A stretch of DNA of 64,000 nucleotides from Porphyromonadaceae bacterium (GCA_021372865.1 JAJFTO010000017.1:186001-250000); one strand, 5' to 3'; positions 35,109-43,722 are shown, counted from the first letter of the stretch. Translations and numbers: made by a program. Notes: generated by a model not told the origin, from the letters alone.

Positions 35109-35873
35109 TTAGGATTTTTTTTCGATTAGTTCCTGTGCAAGCTGCATATGGTTCACAGCCCCCTTGGACCCGGCATCATACATTAATGCAGGTTTTGCGT
35201 GGCTTTGCGATTCACTGAGTGTTATGTTACGCTGAATGACCGTAGTGAAAACCAACTCTTTAAAGTGATGTTTCACTTCCTCATATATCTGATTATGAAG
35301 ACGAAGCCTCGAATCGTACATCGTAAGTACAAAGCCCTCAATCTCCAGGCGGGTATTGAGTTTGGATTTGATAATCTTAATCGTATTTAACAATTTACTC
35401 AATCCTTCGAGTGCAAAATATTCACATTGCACGGGAATAAGTACCGAGTCGGCCGCTGTGAGTGCATTCACCGTGATGATTCCCAGCGAAGGCGAACAGT
35501 CGATAAGAATATAGTCGTAAGCTTCCTGCAGCGGAAGCAACAGATCTCTCAGTCTTTTTTCCCTATTTTCCATCTGTACCATCTCTAGCTCGGCACCTAC
35601 CAGATTAATGTGAGACGAGATGATGTCAATATTTTCAAAAGGTGTCTGATGAACTGCCTCCCGGGGGGTACACTTACCGATTAGACCCTCGTAAATAGTA
35701 TTCGCTGTTTTTTTAATGTCGATACCCAGTCCGGAAGAAGCGTTTGCCTGCGGATCGGCATCCACCACCAATACTTTTTTATCCAATGCAGCCAACGATG
35801 CTGCGAGATTGATTGTGGTGGTTGTTTTTCCCACCCCTCCTTTCTGATTTGCCAACGAGATGATTCGACCCAT
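35109..35873 (-). CDS. parA: Chromosome partitioning ATPase ParA/Soj
   Basis: A deviant Walker ATPase of about 254 residues. Starting at 35873 gives MGRIISLANQKGGVGKTTTTINLAASLA, with the KGGVGKTT loop at residues 11-18. The Walker A' and B motifs VLVVDADPQANASSGLG and YILIDCSPSLGIITVNAL, and IPVQCEYFALEGLSKLL, are all present. The longer frame (29 more residues) is not usual for ParA. ParA moves ParB-origin complexes. It is operonic with parB. Confidence 0.96.
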   Translation of the reverse strand: MGRIISLANQKGGVGKTTTTINLAASLAALDKKVLVVDADPQANASSGLGIDIKKTANTIYEGLIGKCTPREAVHQTPFENIDIISSHINLVGAELEMVQMENREKRLRDLLLPLQEAYDYILIDCSPSLGIITVNALTAADSVLIPVQCEYFALEGLSKLLNTIKIIKSKLNTRLEIEGFVLTMYDSRLRLHNQIYEEVKHHFKELVFTTVIQRNITLSESQSHAKPALMYDAGSKGAVNHMQLAQELIEKKS

Positions 35874-36050
35874 ACGTATAGTTTTGTTTTCAGACAACTG
35901 CGTTTCCAGAAATTGACGATGTTTTATCTCATCTTTGAGAAACGGTTGTTTAAGGGACAAAATAAGTAATAAATCAGATAATTCTGTGTTAATTAATTAA
36001 AACATTGGTGTTTTTGTTGATAAATTGAAAGATTGATTGCGGCGTCTTCC

Positions 36051-37388
36051 CTACTCCCACAAAAAATCAGTGTCTCTCCCGTTTTTTCCCAACAAGTTAT
36101 CTTTCTGAAAGAAAAACTCCTTTTCACCAAAAGCAGGAAGTAATTCATCGAACCAGGTGGCCTTATTGTCGTATCTGGCAAAGAACGGGATATCAATAAG
36201 ATCTGGATTTCTACACTGCAGGAAGCGCAATACAAAAACCTTTTCGCCCTTGACTTCCGTTATGCCCAGAATCTGAATCTTCCCCGGATTTGCACTCATG
36301 CTGGGTCCGCGGACCGTACGGCAGATGCCACTCACATTCCGATAAGCCTTTCGGAAGATGTTCCAGGCTTTTTCCAGTGGAACATCAAAAAATGCTTTCG
36401 AACCTGTGTCGCGGGCCACAAACATGTAGTAGGGTATCAATCCAAGCCGGACCTGTTCTTTCCACATCTCTGCCCATATCATGGGCTCATCGTTGATGTG
36501 CCTGAGCAAAGGTGACTGTGTTCTGATTTGTGTACCAGTATTCTGTATTCTGGCAATTGCCTGCTTCACTGCTTCGGTGGAAAGTTCAACCGGATGGTTA
36601 AAATGTGCCTGAAATGCAAGGTGCTTCCCGGCCTTTTTCACCTTCTCGAAAAGTCGCAACATGTCATCGGCATCTTTGTCGGTTAAAAATCGATAGGGCC
36701 AATAGGACAATGTCTTGGATCCGATGCGGATATTCCGGATGTGGGAGAATTCTTTTGTTAAAAGCGGTTCAATATAGGCAGCCATGACGCTTGTTTTAGC
36801 TGTCAGCGGATCACCTCCGGTGAAAAGCACATCAGAAACCCGGGTATGCTTCTGCAGATAACGATGAAGCAGATCGGCCTCCTTCATTGCAAATTTCAGT
36901 TCATTCATGCCGGAAAACTGAGGCCAGCGAAAGCAGAAGGTACAGTAGGCATGACAAGTCTGTCCCTGACTGGGAAAAAACAACACCGTTTCGCGATATT
37001 TGTGTTGCATGCCATGCAATTTCACCCCATCAATGACAGGAATATTGTGCTCCTGCCCTGCAGGATTGGGATTGAGTTTCATTCTGATTTCATAAACTTT
37101 TTTCTTCAATGCCACCTCATCATTTTCATCCATCAATTTCTTTACCTGGTTATAGTGCGACTTGGATAACATCTCTTTTCGTGGGAAAGTAAGTGTGTAA
37201 ATAGGGTCGTTGGGTACGTTCTGCCAGTCAATCAGTTCTTCCACTACATAGTTATTTGATTTGAAAGGAAGTACCTGCCCTACAACCCCGATGGCTTCCC
37301 GTTCCATCGCAGAGAGTGCACTCAGTTGGGGTAAATCGTTGTAATTACGAAGGATAAAGTTTCTGTATTTGATCGTTTCCATTTGCAT
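36051..37388 (-). CDS. KamA-family radical SAM protein (lysine 2,3-aminomutase-like)
   Basis: A 445-residue radical SAM protein. The CxxxCxxC cluster motif lies in QTCHAYCTFCFRWPQFSGM near residue 140. VLFTGGDPLTAKTS near 190 is the GGD SAM-contact motif, followed by IRIGSKTLSYWPYRF and LAFQAHFNHPVELS. The fold resembles lysine 2,3-aminomutase, but the cluster context (CFRW) differs from classical KamA, which has a CRHCTRRR-type motif. The amino acid acted on is therefore uncertain; an EpmB-like or novel aminomutase role is possible. It is isolated, 178 bases from parA. ATG 37382 is an alternative start. Confidence 0.8.
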   Translation of the reverse strand: MQMETIKYRNFILRNYNDLPQLSALSAMEREAIGVVGQVLPFKSNNYVVEELIDWQNVPNDPIYTLTFPRKEMLSKSHYNQVKKLMDENDEVALKKKVYEIRMKLNPNPAGQEHNIPVIDGVKLHGMQHKYRETVLFFPSQGQTCHAYCTFCFRWPQFSGMNELKFAMKEADLLHRYLQKHTRVSDVLFTGGDPLTAKTSVMAAYIEPLLTKEFSHIRNIRIGSKTLSYWPYRFLTDKDADDMLRLFEKVKKAGKHLAFQAHFNHPVELSTEAVKQAIARIQNTGTQIRTQSPLLRHINDEPMIWAEMWKEQVRLGLIPYYMFVARDTGSKAFFDVPLEKAWNIFRKAYRNVSGICRTVRGPSMSANPGKIQILGITEVKGEKVFVLRFLQCRNPDLIDIPFFARYDNKATWFDELLPAFGEKEFFFQKDNLLGKNGRDTDFLWE

Positions 37389-37641
37389 ATAATTCTTTTT
37401 TTGTGTTTAAACTACAGAAGGTACAAGGGATGTCCACTGAATAAAAATGGGAAATGAGAGGAAGTGCATTTACAGCCCGGGAAACAAATAAAAGGAAAAA
37501 ATATCAAAAAGACAAATTATTCTGTATATTTCTGCTTTTTTCTGATAATTAGAAAACATTTTGAATATTTTCAATCGAAAAGACAAGATTTTTTTTCAGA
37601 TCGTCGGTTATTAAAAATATAATATGTATTTTTGCAGTCTA
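37389..37641 (+). promoter_or_regulatory. Upstream region and -7 box of the arginine operon
   Basis: TATTTTTG at 37627-37634 is a good -7 box without a TTTG at -33. The preceding 240 bases are A/T-rich and contain no gene I can support. The transcript would start near 37641 and run about 160 bases before the GNAT start codon at 37803. Confidence 0.5.
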
Positions 37642-37707
37642 ATGAAAATGATTTTTTCACATACTCACTTCCGTAAAGCAACAGACCTGGTCCGACGATG
37701 CTTTTAA
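37642..37707 (+). CDS. Possible Arg-rich leader peptide of the arginine operon
   Basis: A 21-codon reading frame (starting MKMIFSHTHF, ending DLVRRCF) begins just after the predicted transcription start and ends 95 bases before the first enzyme gene. It has three Arg codons, two of them in tandem (CGA CGA) four codons from the stop. ACAGAC inside the frame (37681-37686) can pair with GTCTGT at 37727-37732, and ACAG at 37714-37717 can compete for the same strand; a T6 run follows. This looks like an arginine attenuator, but the terminator stem is weak. Inference only. Confidence 0.4.
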   Translation: MKMIFSHTHFRKATDLVRRCF

Positions 37708-37802
37708 TTTTTACAGGCAATCTTATGTCTGTACCTTCCCTTTTTTATATCATTCGCCATATGGCGTCAAACAACAACCCTTAATTTTTTATTTGTTTTA
37801 GG

Positions 37803-38420
37803 ATGAATGTAGAAATTCATATAGCCAACAGCAGCTACGTCAGTTATGCACAAAGTATTTGCGATCTGATTTATGTATCGGCACAGGCACGCGGTACAGG
37901 TATCGCGAAGCGGAGTGCCGAATATGTGGCCGAGAAGATGGAAGCAGGAAAAGCAGTGATCGCCCTCGACGGCGACAAGCTGGTGGGCTTTTCGTACATT
38001 GAGACGTTCAGTCACCAACGGTTTGTAGCCAACTCAGGGTTGGTGGTCCATCCCGATTATCGGAATCAGGGATTGGCAAAGAAGATCAAACGGAAAATTT
38101 TTGATCTCTCACGCAAATTGTATCCCAATGCAAAAATTTTCAGCATCACCACGGGACTGGCAGTGATGAAAATGAATACGCAACTGGGATTTAAACCGGT
38201 TACCTTTTCGGAACTCACCGACGATGAAGAGTTTTGGAAGGGATGTCAGGGTTGCAGAAACTACGATATTCTGCAACGAAACAATTATAAAATGTGTCTC
38301 TGCACCGGACTTTTATACGATCCCAAGGTCCAACCGGCACAGCAGGCAAGCTCTTTTGCAAAAAAAATGGTAAAGCCGGTGATTAAAGTAAAGAAAAACA
38401 ATAAATTATTCAAGAAATGA
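37803..38420 (+). CDS. GNAT-family N-acyltransferase, probable ArgA-like glutamate acyltransferase
   Basis: A 205-residue protein with the GNAT acyl-CoA motif in NSGLVVHPDYRNQGLAKKIKRKIFDLSRK near residues 78-106 (R/Q-x-x-G-x-A). FSITTGLAVMKMNTQLGFKPVTFSEL follows. It is the first gene of the arginine operon and overlaps argG by 4 bases. No classical argA or argJ is present, so it is the natural candidate for the glutamate N-acylation step. Given the succinyl-type argF' downstream, succinyl-CoA could be the donor. The Lys-rich tail and a Cys-rich patch (GCQGCRNYD, KMCLCTG) are unusual. Confidence 0.78.
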   Translation: MNVEIHIANSSYVSYAQSICDLIYVSAQARGTGIAKRSAEYVAEKMEAGKAVIALDGDKLVGFSYIETFSHQRFVANSGLVVHPDYRNQGLAKKIKRKIFDLSRKLYPNAKIFSITTGLAVMKMNTQLGFKPVTFSELTDDEEFWKGCQGCRNYDILQRNNYKMCLCTGLLYDPKVQPAQQASSFAKKMVKPVIKVKKNNKLFKK

Positions 38421-39607
38421 AACAAAAAGTAGTTCTGGCATTCAGCGGTGGCCTCGACACCTCTTTCTGCGTGCCTTACCTTATTCACGAAAGAGGACTT
38501 GAAGTACACACCGTCATTGTGAACACCGGCGGATTTTCCAAAGAAGAGGCACAGCGAATTGAAGAACGGGCACTTTCACTGGGAGCTGCATCGCACACAT
38601 GCATCGATGCCGTAGACGATTATTATTCACGGGGCATTCGCTATCTGATTTTCGGAAATGTGTTAAAAAATAACACCTATCCATTGTCGGTTAGTTCCGA
38701 ACGTTTTTTTCAGGCGATGGCCGTACTGGATCATGTGAAGAAGACCGGAGCCAATTTTGTAGCTCATGGCAGCACCGGTGCGGGAAATGATCAGGTTCGT
38801 TTCGACCTGGTATTTGAAGTACTGGCTCCCCAGGTGAAGATTATCGCCCTCATCCGTGAACTGGCATTGACACGTCAGCAGGAGATCAATTATCTGAAAG
38901 AAAAAGGATTTGATTTTTCATGGGAAAAGTCAAAGTATTCCATCAACCAGGGAATCTGGGGTACGAGTGTGGGTGGTGTGGAAACGTTGAAATCCTCCGG
39001 TGTATTGCCTGAAGAAGCTTATCCTTCCCAAGTGACCAATCATGGAACGGAACGTCTCACCATTGGTTTTGAAAAAGGAGAACCTGTCTCATTGAATGGA
39101 GAAAAAAGCGATCCTGTTTCTCTAATTCACAAACTGCATCAAATTGCCTCACAGTACGGTATAGGCCGCGATGTGCACGTAGGTGATACCATCATCGGCA
39201 CCAAGGGAAGGGTCGCTTTTGAAGCACCGGCCCCGCTGATCATCATTAAAGCCCACCATCTGCTGGAGAAGCATGTGCTGACCAAACAACAGCTTTACTG
39301 GAAGGATCAACTCTCCAACTGGTATGGACAACTGATGCATGAGGCCCAATATCTTGAACCGGTGATGCGCAACATCGAGTCGTTCCTTACCGACACGCAA
39401 CAGTTTGTTACCGGAGAGGTAGAGGTGGAACTGCGTCCCTACCATTTCGCGGTACTGGGCTGTTCAAGCGAATATGACCTGATGAGCTCAAAGTTCGGTG
39501 AATACGGTGAATCCAATAAATCCTTCTCCGGTCAGGATGTGGTGGGATTCACAAAAGTAACTGCCAACCCGTTGAAAATATATTACACCATTCACGACAA
39601 TGATTAA
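38417..39607 (+). CDS. argG: Argininosuccinate synthase
   Basis: Condenses citrulline and aspartate with ATP. The ATP loop is VVLAFSGGLDTSFCVPYL at residues 4-21; ATP/citrulline-binding AHGSTGAGNDQVRFDL lies near 117, and the segment SKYSINQGIWGTSVGG near 174 contacts substrates. The 396-residue length fits. The N-terminal region is typical of the variant ArgG of Bacteroidetes. It is coupled by overlap to the GNAT gene upstream (4 bases) and argC downstream (8 bases). Confidence 0.95.
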   Translation: MKQKVVLAFSGGLDTSFCVPYLIHERGLEVHTVIVNTGGFSKEEAQRIEERALSLGAASHTCIDAVDDYYSRGIRYLIFGNVLKNNTYPLSVSSERFFQAMAVLDHVKKTGANFVAHGSTGAGNDQVRFDLVFEVLAPQVKIIALIRELALTRQQEINYLKEKGFDFSWEKSKYSINQGIWGTSVGGVETLKSSGVLPEEAYPSQVTNHGTERLTIGFEKGEPVSLNGEKSDPVSLIHKLHQIASQYGIGRDVHVGDTIIGTKGRVAFEAPAPLIIIKAHHLLEKHVLTKQQLYWKDQLSNWYGQLMHEAQYLEPVMRNIESFLTDTQQFVTGEVEVELRPYHFAVLGCSSEYDLMSSKFGEYGESNKSFSGQDVVGFTKVTANPLKIYYTIHDND

Positions 39608-40574
39608 TGTAAGTATAGCCGGGGGAACAGGATATACAGCAGGTGAGCTGCTGCGTATCCTGCTGCATCATCCTGAGGTAAACATCGAATCGGTAATCAG
39701 CACGACCTCTGCCGGAACACCAGTTGCAGAGATGCACCGTGACTTGCTGGGAGAGACCGATCTGCTGTTCAGCGATCATTTTACCGATCCCGATGTGATC
39801 TTTCTTTGTCTGGGGCACGGATTGTCTCGTGCCTTCCTGCAAGAGAACGCAATCCCGAAAAACTGCAGGATCATAGATCTCGGGAATGATTTCCGGAACG
39901 AATCCATTTTTGACAACAGAGAGTTTGTCTTCGGCTTATGCGAGCTGAACAGAGAACAGATACGCCGGGCTACCCACGTGGCCAACCCGGGTTGCTTTGC
40001 CACAACAATCATGCTGGCGCTGCTGCCATTGGCCTCAAAAAATCTATTGCAGGATGAGGTGCATGTACACGCCATCACCGGTTCCACCGGTGCCGGCAAG
40101 AAACCCGGAGCAACAACCCATTTCAGTTACCGCGACAACAACATCTCGGTTTATAAACCTTTCACGCACCAGCATCTCGAGGAGATTGGGAATACGCTGG
40201 CTGCTGCCGGCAACAACCCACTTCCACAGATTAACTTTGTGCCGATGCGCGGGGATTTTACCCGCGGTATCTTTGCCAGTGTCTACACGAAGTGGAACGG
40301 TCCGCTGTCTGAAGCCGAAACGGTCGCGTACTACAAAGCGTACTACCAGACGTCGCCCTTCGTCTTCGTTTCAGACGAGCCCATCAACCTGAAAGAAGTG
40401 GTAAACACCAACAAATGTTTGTTGCACATTGAATTTCATAATGGTTATATCCATATCACTTCCATTACCGACAATCTGGTAAAAGGGGCTTCGGGACAGG
40501 CAGTGCAGAATATGAACCTGATGTTCGACCTGGATGAGGGCACGGGATTAAAACTGAAGGGAAGTGCGTTTTAA
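39600..40574 (+). CDS. argC: N-acyl-gamma-glutamyl-phosphate reductase
   Basis: NADPH-dependent reductase of the third arginine step. N-terminal Rossmann motif VSIAGGTGYTAGELLRILLHHPEV, and the catalytic Cys in ATHVANPGCFATTIMLALLPL near residue 134. The HAITGSTGAGKKPGATTHFSYRDNN block near 160 and VNFVPMRGDFTRGI near 208 are family-specific. The 324-residue length is that of the short ArgC class. The acyl group may be acetyl or succinyl. Confidence 0.95.
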   Translation: MINVSIAGGTGYTAGELLRILLHHPEVNIESVISTTSAGTPVAEMHRDLLGETDLLFSDHFTDPDVIFLCLGHGLSRAFLQENAIPKNCRIIDLGNDFRNESIFDNREFVFGLCELNREQIRRATHVANPGCFATTIMLALLPLASKNLLQDEVHVHAITGSTGAGKKPGATTHFSYRDNNISVYKPFTHQHLEEIGNTLAAAGNNPLPQINFVPMRGDFTRGIFASVYTKWNGPLSEAETVAYYKAYYQTSPFVFVSDEPINLKEVVNTNKCLLHIEFHNGYIHITSITDNLVKGASGQAVQNMNLMFDLDEGTGLKLKGSAF

Positions 40575-40577
40575 TAA

Positions 40578-40609
40578 GCCAATGTGCCAACGTGAGAATG
40601 TGTCAATTA
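40578..40609 (+). repeat. 8-base periodic repeat in argC-argD gap
   Basis: Four consecutive units with an 8-base period: GCCAATGT, GCCAACGT, GAGAATGT, GTCAATTA. The same kind of unit recurs after argF' at 42724. No coding function is visible. Confidence 0.6.
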
Positions 40610-40620
40610 ATTGAAATAAG

Positions 40621-41745
40621 ATGAATCTATTCGATGTATACAGTTTATGGAATATTGAACCGGTAAGAGCTGAAGGTTGCCGCGTGTGGGACAAAGAGGG
40701 AAAAGAGTATCTCGACTTTTACGGCGGCCATGCCGTCATATCCATCGGACACTCCCATCCAGCCTATGTGAAAGCGATTCAGCAACAGGTTGCTAAAATC
40801 GGTTTTTACTCCAACTCGGTTTTAAATTCATTGCAAGGCGAATTGGCCCGGAGGCTGGGTGAACAAAGCGGTTATCCCGATTATTCGTTGTTCTTGTGCA
40901 ATTCAGGCGCCGAGGCCAACGAAAATGCCCTCAAACTGGCATCATTCCACACAGGAAAGCGCCGCGTAATCGCTTTTAAAGAAGCTTTCCACGGTCGCAC
41001 ATCGGGTGCCGTGGCTGTCACGGATAATCCCGCCATACAGTCGCCTTTCAACCATGGACATGAAGTCGTCTTTGTGCCGCTCAACGACATCAATGCAGTT
41101 ACAAATGAAATTGAAAAAGGAGATGTGGCTGCCCTGCTTATTGAAGGTATACAGGGGGTAGCAGGTATTTATGTGCCGGATGCTTTATTTCTGCAACAAT
41201 TGTCAGCAGTATGTAAGGCACATGGAGTGGTACTGATTCTCGATGAGATTCAGTCCGGCTACGGCCGCACCGGTCAATTCTTCGCACATCAGCAGTCCGG
41301 CATAAAACCCGATCTGATTACGATGGCAAAAGGGATGGGGAACGGGTTCCCTATTGGCGGTGTCCTGATTTCTCCTCACTTTGAAGCTAAAAAAGGAATG
41401 CTTGGTACCACTTTCGGCGGCAATCATCTTGCCTGTACTGCAGCCATTGCGGTATTGGATGTGATGAAAGAAGAAGCGCTGGTCGAAAATGCAGCCCGTA
41501 TGGGAAGTTTTCTCACCGAAAGACTCGGAGAAGTCAAAGGTATCAAAGAAGTTCGCGGACGCGGACTGATGCTGGGTATTGAATTTTTGCCTGAACATGC
41601 AACCGTACGTAACCAGTTGTTGTTTAAAAGTCATATCTTTACAGGCGGGGCAAAAAACAATGTAATGCGACTTTTGCCTCCATTATCGATCTCTGAATCG
41701 GAAATCGATTCTTTTATCGGGGAATTAAAAAAATTGACCGATTAA
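40621..41745 (+). CDS. argD: Acylornithine aminotransferase
   Basis: PLP class III aminotransferase that makes N-acylornithine from the semialdehyde. Signatures are LDFYGGHAVISIGHSHPAYVKAI near residue 31, SNSVLNSLQGELARRL, LCNSGAEANENALKLA near 95, the ILDEIQSGYGRTGQFFAHQ segment near 207, and the PLP Lys in LITMAKGMGNGFPIGGVL near 236. The 374-residue length is usual. It lies in the arg operon between argC and argF'. Confidence 0.94.
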   Translation: MNLFDVYSLWNIEPVRAEGCRVWDKEGKEYLDFYGGHAVISIGHSHPAYVKAIQQQVAKIGFYSNSVLNSLQGELARRLGEQSGYPDYSLFLCNSGAEANENALKLASFHTGKRRVIAFKEAFHGRTSGAVAVTDNPAIQSPFNHGHEVVFVPLNDINAVTNEIEKGDVAALLIEGIQGVAGIYVPDALFLQQLSAVCKAHGVVLILDEIQSGYGRTGQFFAHQQSGIKPDLITMAKGMGNGFPIGGVLISPHFEAKKGMLGTTFGGNHLACTAAIAVLDVMKEEALVENAARMGSFLTERLGEVKGIKEVRGRGLMLGIEFLPEHATVRNQLLFKSHIFTGGAKNNVMRLLPPLSISESEIDSFIGELKKLTD

Positions 41746-41763
41746 TTTATCAACCCAATTAAA

Positions 41764-42720
41764 ATGAAAAATTTCACCTCTGTCCGGGATATGGGCGACC
41801 TGAAAGTAGCGCTGGAAAAGGCAAAATATGTAAAAGAAAATCCTTTTGCCGATCAGGAGCTCGGAAAGAACAAAACACTCATGCTTATCTTCTTCAACTC
41901 GAGTCTCCGTACCCGTCTGAGTACTCAGAAAGCGGGGATGAACCTCGGGATGAACGTGATCGTACTCGACATCAACCAGGGTGCGTGGAAACTGGAGACT
42001 GAAAGAGGCGTAATCATGGATGGCGATAAATCGGAACATATTCTGGAAGCAATCCCGGTGATAGGCTCCTACTGCGATGTGATTGGCGTGCGTTCTTTCG
42101 CTCAGTTTGAGAACAAGGCCTACGATTACAATGAGGTTATTCTGAACCAGTTTATTCAATATTCTGGAAAACCGGTCTTCAGCATGGAAGCCGCCACACG
42201 CCATCCACTGCAGAGCTTTGCCGACCTGATCACGATAGAAGAGCATAAAAAGAGGTCCCGTCCAAAGGTGGTACTCACCTGGGCCCCCCACCCCCGTGCG
42301 TTGCCGCAGGCTGTTCCCAACTCATTTGCAGAATGGATGAATGCTGCCGGATACGAGTTCGTAATTACACATCCCGAAGGTTATGAACTGGATGAACAGT
42401 TTGTAGGGAATGCGATAGTGGAGTACGACAAGGAGAAAGCATACAAGGATGCCGATTTTATTTACGCGAAAAACTGGGCGGCTTACCAGGATCCGAATTA
42501 TGGGAAGATACTGAACACCGACCGCTCCTGGACCGTGGACAATGCCAAGATGGCTCTGACAAATAATGCTTACTTTATGCACTGCCTTCCTGTACGTCGC
42601 AACATGATCGTGACCGACGAGGTGATCGAGAGCAAACAATCCATTGTAATCCCGGAGGCAGCCAACAGAGTAGTCTCTGCTCAAACCGTGCTGAAAGAGA
42701 TTTTGCTTGAAATGCGATAA
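41764..42720 (+). CDS. argF': N-succinylornithine (or N-acetylornithine) carbamoyltransferase
   Basis: Converts the N-acylornithine to N-acylcitrulline with carbamoyl phosphate. The CP-binding motif reads FFNSSLRTRLSTQKA at residues 44-58, and MHCLPVRRNM is near 276. Strong resemblance to the Bacteroides fragilis N-succinyl-L-ornithine transcarbamylase, which I recall. That enzyme has Pro at position 90, where acetylornithine enzymes have Glu; here position 90 is Ser (MDGDKSEHILEA). From memory of the mutational literature, small non-acidic residues at this site favour succinylornithine. A plain OTC is excluded by motif context. The 318-residue length is typical. Confidence 0.92.
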   Translation: MKNFTSVRDMGDLKVALEKAKYVKENPFADQELGKNKTLMLIFFNSSLRTRLSTQKAGMNLGMNVIVLDINQGAWKLETERGVIMDGDKSEHILEAIPVIGSYCDVIGVRSFAQFENKAYDYNEVILNQFIQYSGKPVFSMEAATRHPLQSFADLITIEEHKKRSRPKVVLTWAPHPRALPQAVPNSFAEWMNAAGYEFVITHPEGYELDEQFVGNAIVEYDKEKAYKDADFIYAKNWAAYQDPNYGKILNTDRSWTVDNAKMALTNNAYFMHCLPVRRNMIVTDEVIESKQSIVIPEAANRVVSAQTVLKEILLEMR

Positions 42721-42723
42721 TGG

Positions 42724-42751
42724 GCCAATATGCCAATGTGTTGATGTGCAA
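42724..42751 (+). repeat. 8-base periodic repeat after argF'
   Basis: GCCAATAT, GCCAATGT and GTTGATGT follow one another with an 8-base period, then decay. The unit is the same as in the argC-argD gap. Confidence 0.6.
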
Positions 42752-42795
42752 ATTGCATGCATAATGCTGAAATTGAAAAATTTTGACAACTGGAG

Positions 42796-42858
42796 CTGAA
42801 TCCTGAGTCCTGACTTCTGAGTCCTGACTCCTGAAAAGCTGACCGCTAAAAACTGAAT
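42796..42858 (+). repeat. 7-base periodic repeat before argB
   Basis: Nine units in strict 7-base register: CTGAATC, CTGAGTC, CTGACTT, CTGAGTC, CTGACTC, CTGAAAA, GCTGACC, GCTAAAA, ACTGAAT. It ends 18 bases before the argB start. No long open frame covers it in a supported way. Confidence 0.75.
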
Positions 42859-42876
42859 TGAATAAAAAATAAATAC

Positions 42877-43683
42877 ATGGACAAGGAAAGCCTCTCCATT
42901 GTAAAGATTGGAGGGAATATCGTTGATAATCCGGAAGCGTTGGAACTCTTTCTGGCAGACTTTAACCACCTCCAGGGGCGGAAACTGCTGATTCACGGCG
43001 GTGGCGTGATGGCATCCAGGATGGCCATGAAGCTGGGCATTGAGACAAAGATGGAGCAGGGACGCCGCATCACCGACGCAGAGACACTGAAGCTGGTCAC
43101 CATGGTTTATGCCGGGTGGATCAACAAAAATATCGTGGCAACACTCCAAAAAATCGGGTGCAATGCCGTCGGTCTCTCAGGGGCAGATGGTAACGCCATT
43201 TCCGCGCTGCGACGCTCTCCGGTACCGGTAGACTATGGATATGTGGGCGATCCTGACCCGAAAAAGGTGAATACAGACTTTCTGTCTCAACTGATTGAAG
43301 TGGAAATCACGCCGGTTTTTTGTGCAATTACCCACGACGGCAACGGTTCTTTGCTGAATACCAATGCCGACACGATCGCCTATTCCCTGGCAACAGCCTT
43401 ATCGGACAAATATGAGACTTCGCTCTACTATTGTTTCGAAAAAGAGGGAGTTTTAAAGGATGTGAACGATCCGCAGAGTATGATCCCCTCCATGGATTGT
43501 GAAGAAAGCGAAGCTTACAAAAAGAAGGGTATTATCGCCGACGGCATGATCCCCAAACTGGATAATTCTTTTCGTGCCATCGAAAACGGAGTGAAGGAGG
43601 TGATCATCCTGCATGCAAGAAATCTGTTGTCAAAAAAAGGAACGATCCTGATTAAAAGCCGGCCCAAATCGGATGCAATTTAA
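42877..43683 (+). CDS. argB: N-acylglutamate kinase
   Basis: Amino acid kinase family enzyme of 268 residues, phosphorylating N-acetyl- or N-succinylglutamate. VKIGGNIVDNPEALELFLADFNHL starts the protein; the LLIHGGGVMASRMAMKLGIE loop near residue 47 binds substrate and ATP. AVGLSGADGNAISALRR near 102 and LNTNADTIAYSLATALS near 165 are typical. It follows argF' with a 156-base gap that is filled with periodic repeats. The GTILIKSRP end is unremarkable. Confidence 0.93.
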   Translation: MDKESLSIVKIGGNIVDNPEALELFLADFNHLQGRKLLIHGGGVMASRMAMKLGIETKMEQGRRITDAETLKLVTMVYAGWINKNIVATLQKIGCNAVGLSGADGNAISALRRSPVPVDYGYVGDPDPKKVNTDFLSQLIEVEITPVFCAITHDGNGSLLNTNADTIAYSLATALSDKYETSLYYCFEKEGVLKDVNDPQSMIPSMDCEESEAYKKKGIIADGMIPKLDNSFRAIENGVKEVIILHARNLLSKKGTILIKSRPKSDAI

Positions 43684-43722
43684 ACCGCATGCAACCGGTA
43701 ACCGGTATATTTCATTCACAAA

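Noticed and set aside
34185-35873. parS site near parAB
   Set aside because: I looked for TGTTTCACGTGAAACA-like palindromes here and in flanking gaps and saw none, so no origin-proximal claim is made.
41725-42291. A 188-codon minus-strand frame over argF'
   Set aside because: Antisense to the carbamoyltransferase with no own promoter or family signature.
42796-42858. CRISPR-like array before argB
   Set aside because: Units are 7 bases in direct contact, with no spacers and no cas genes; a simple periodic repeat.
42322-43149. A 275-codon minus-strand frame across the ends of argF' and argB
   Set aside because: It lies antisense to two clear enzymes and the repeat gap between them, and its product has no recognisable domain; a shadow frame.
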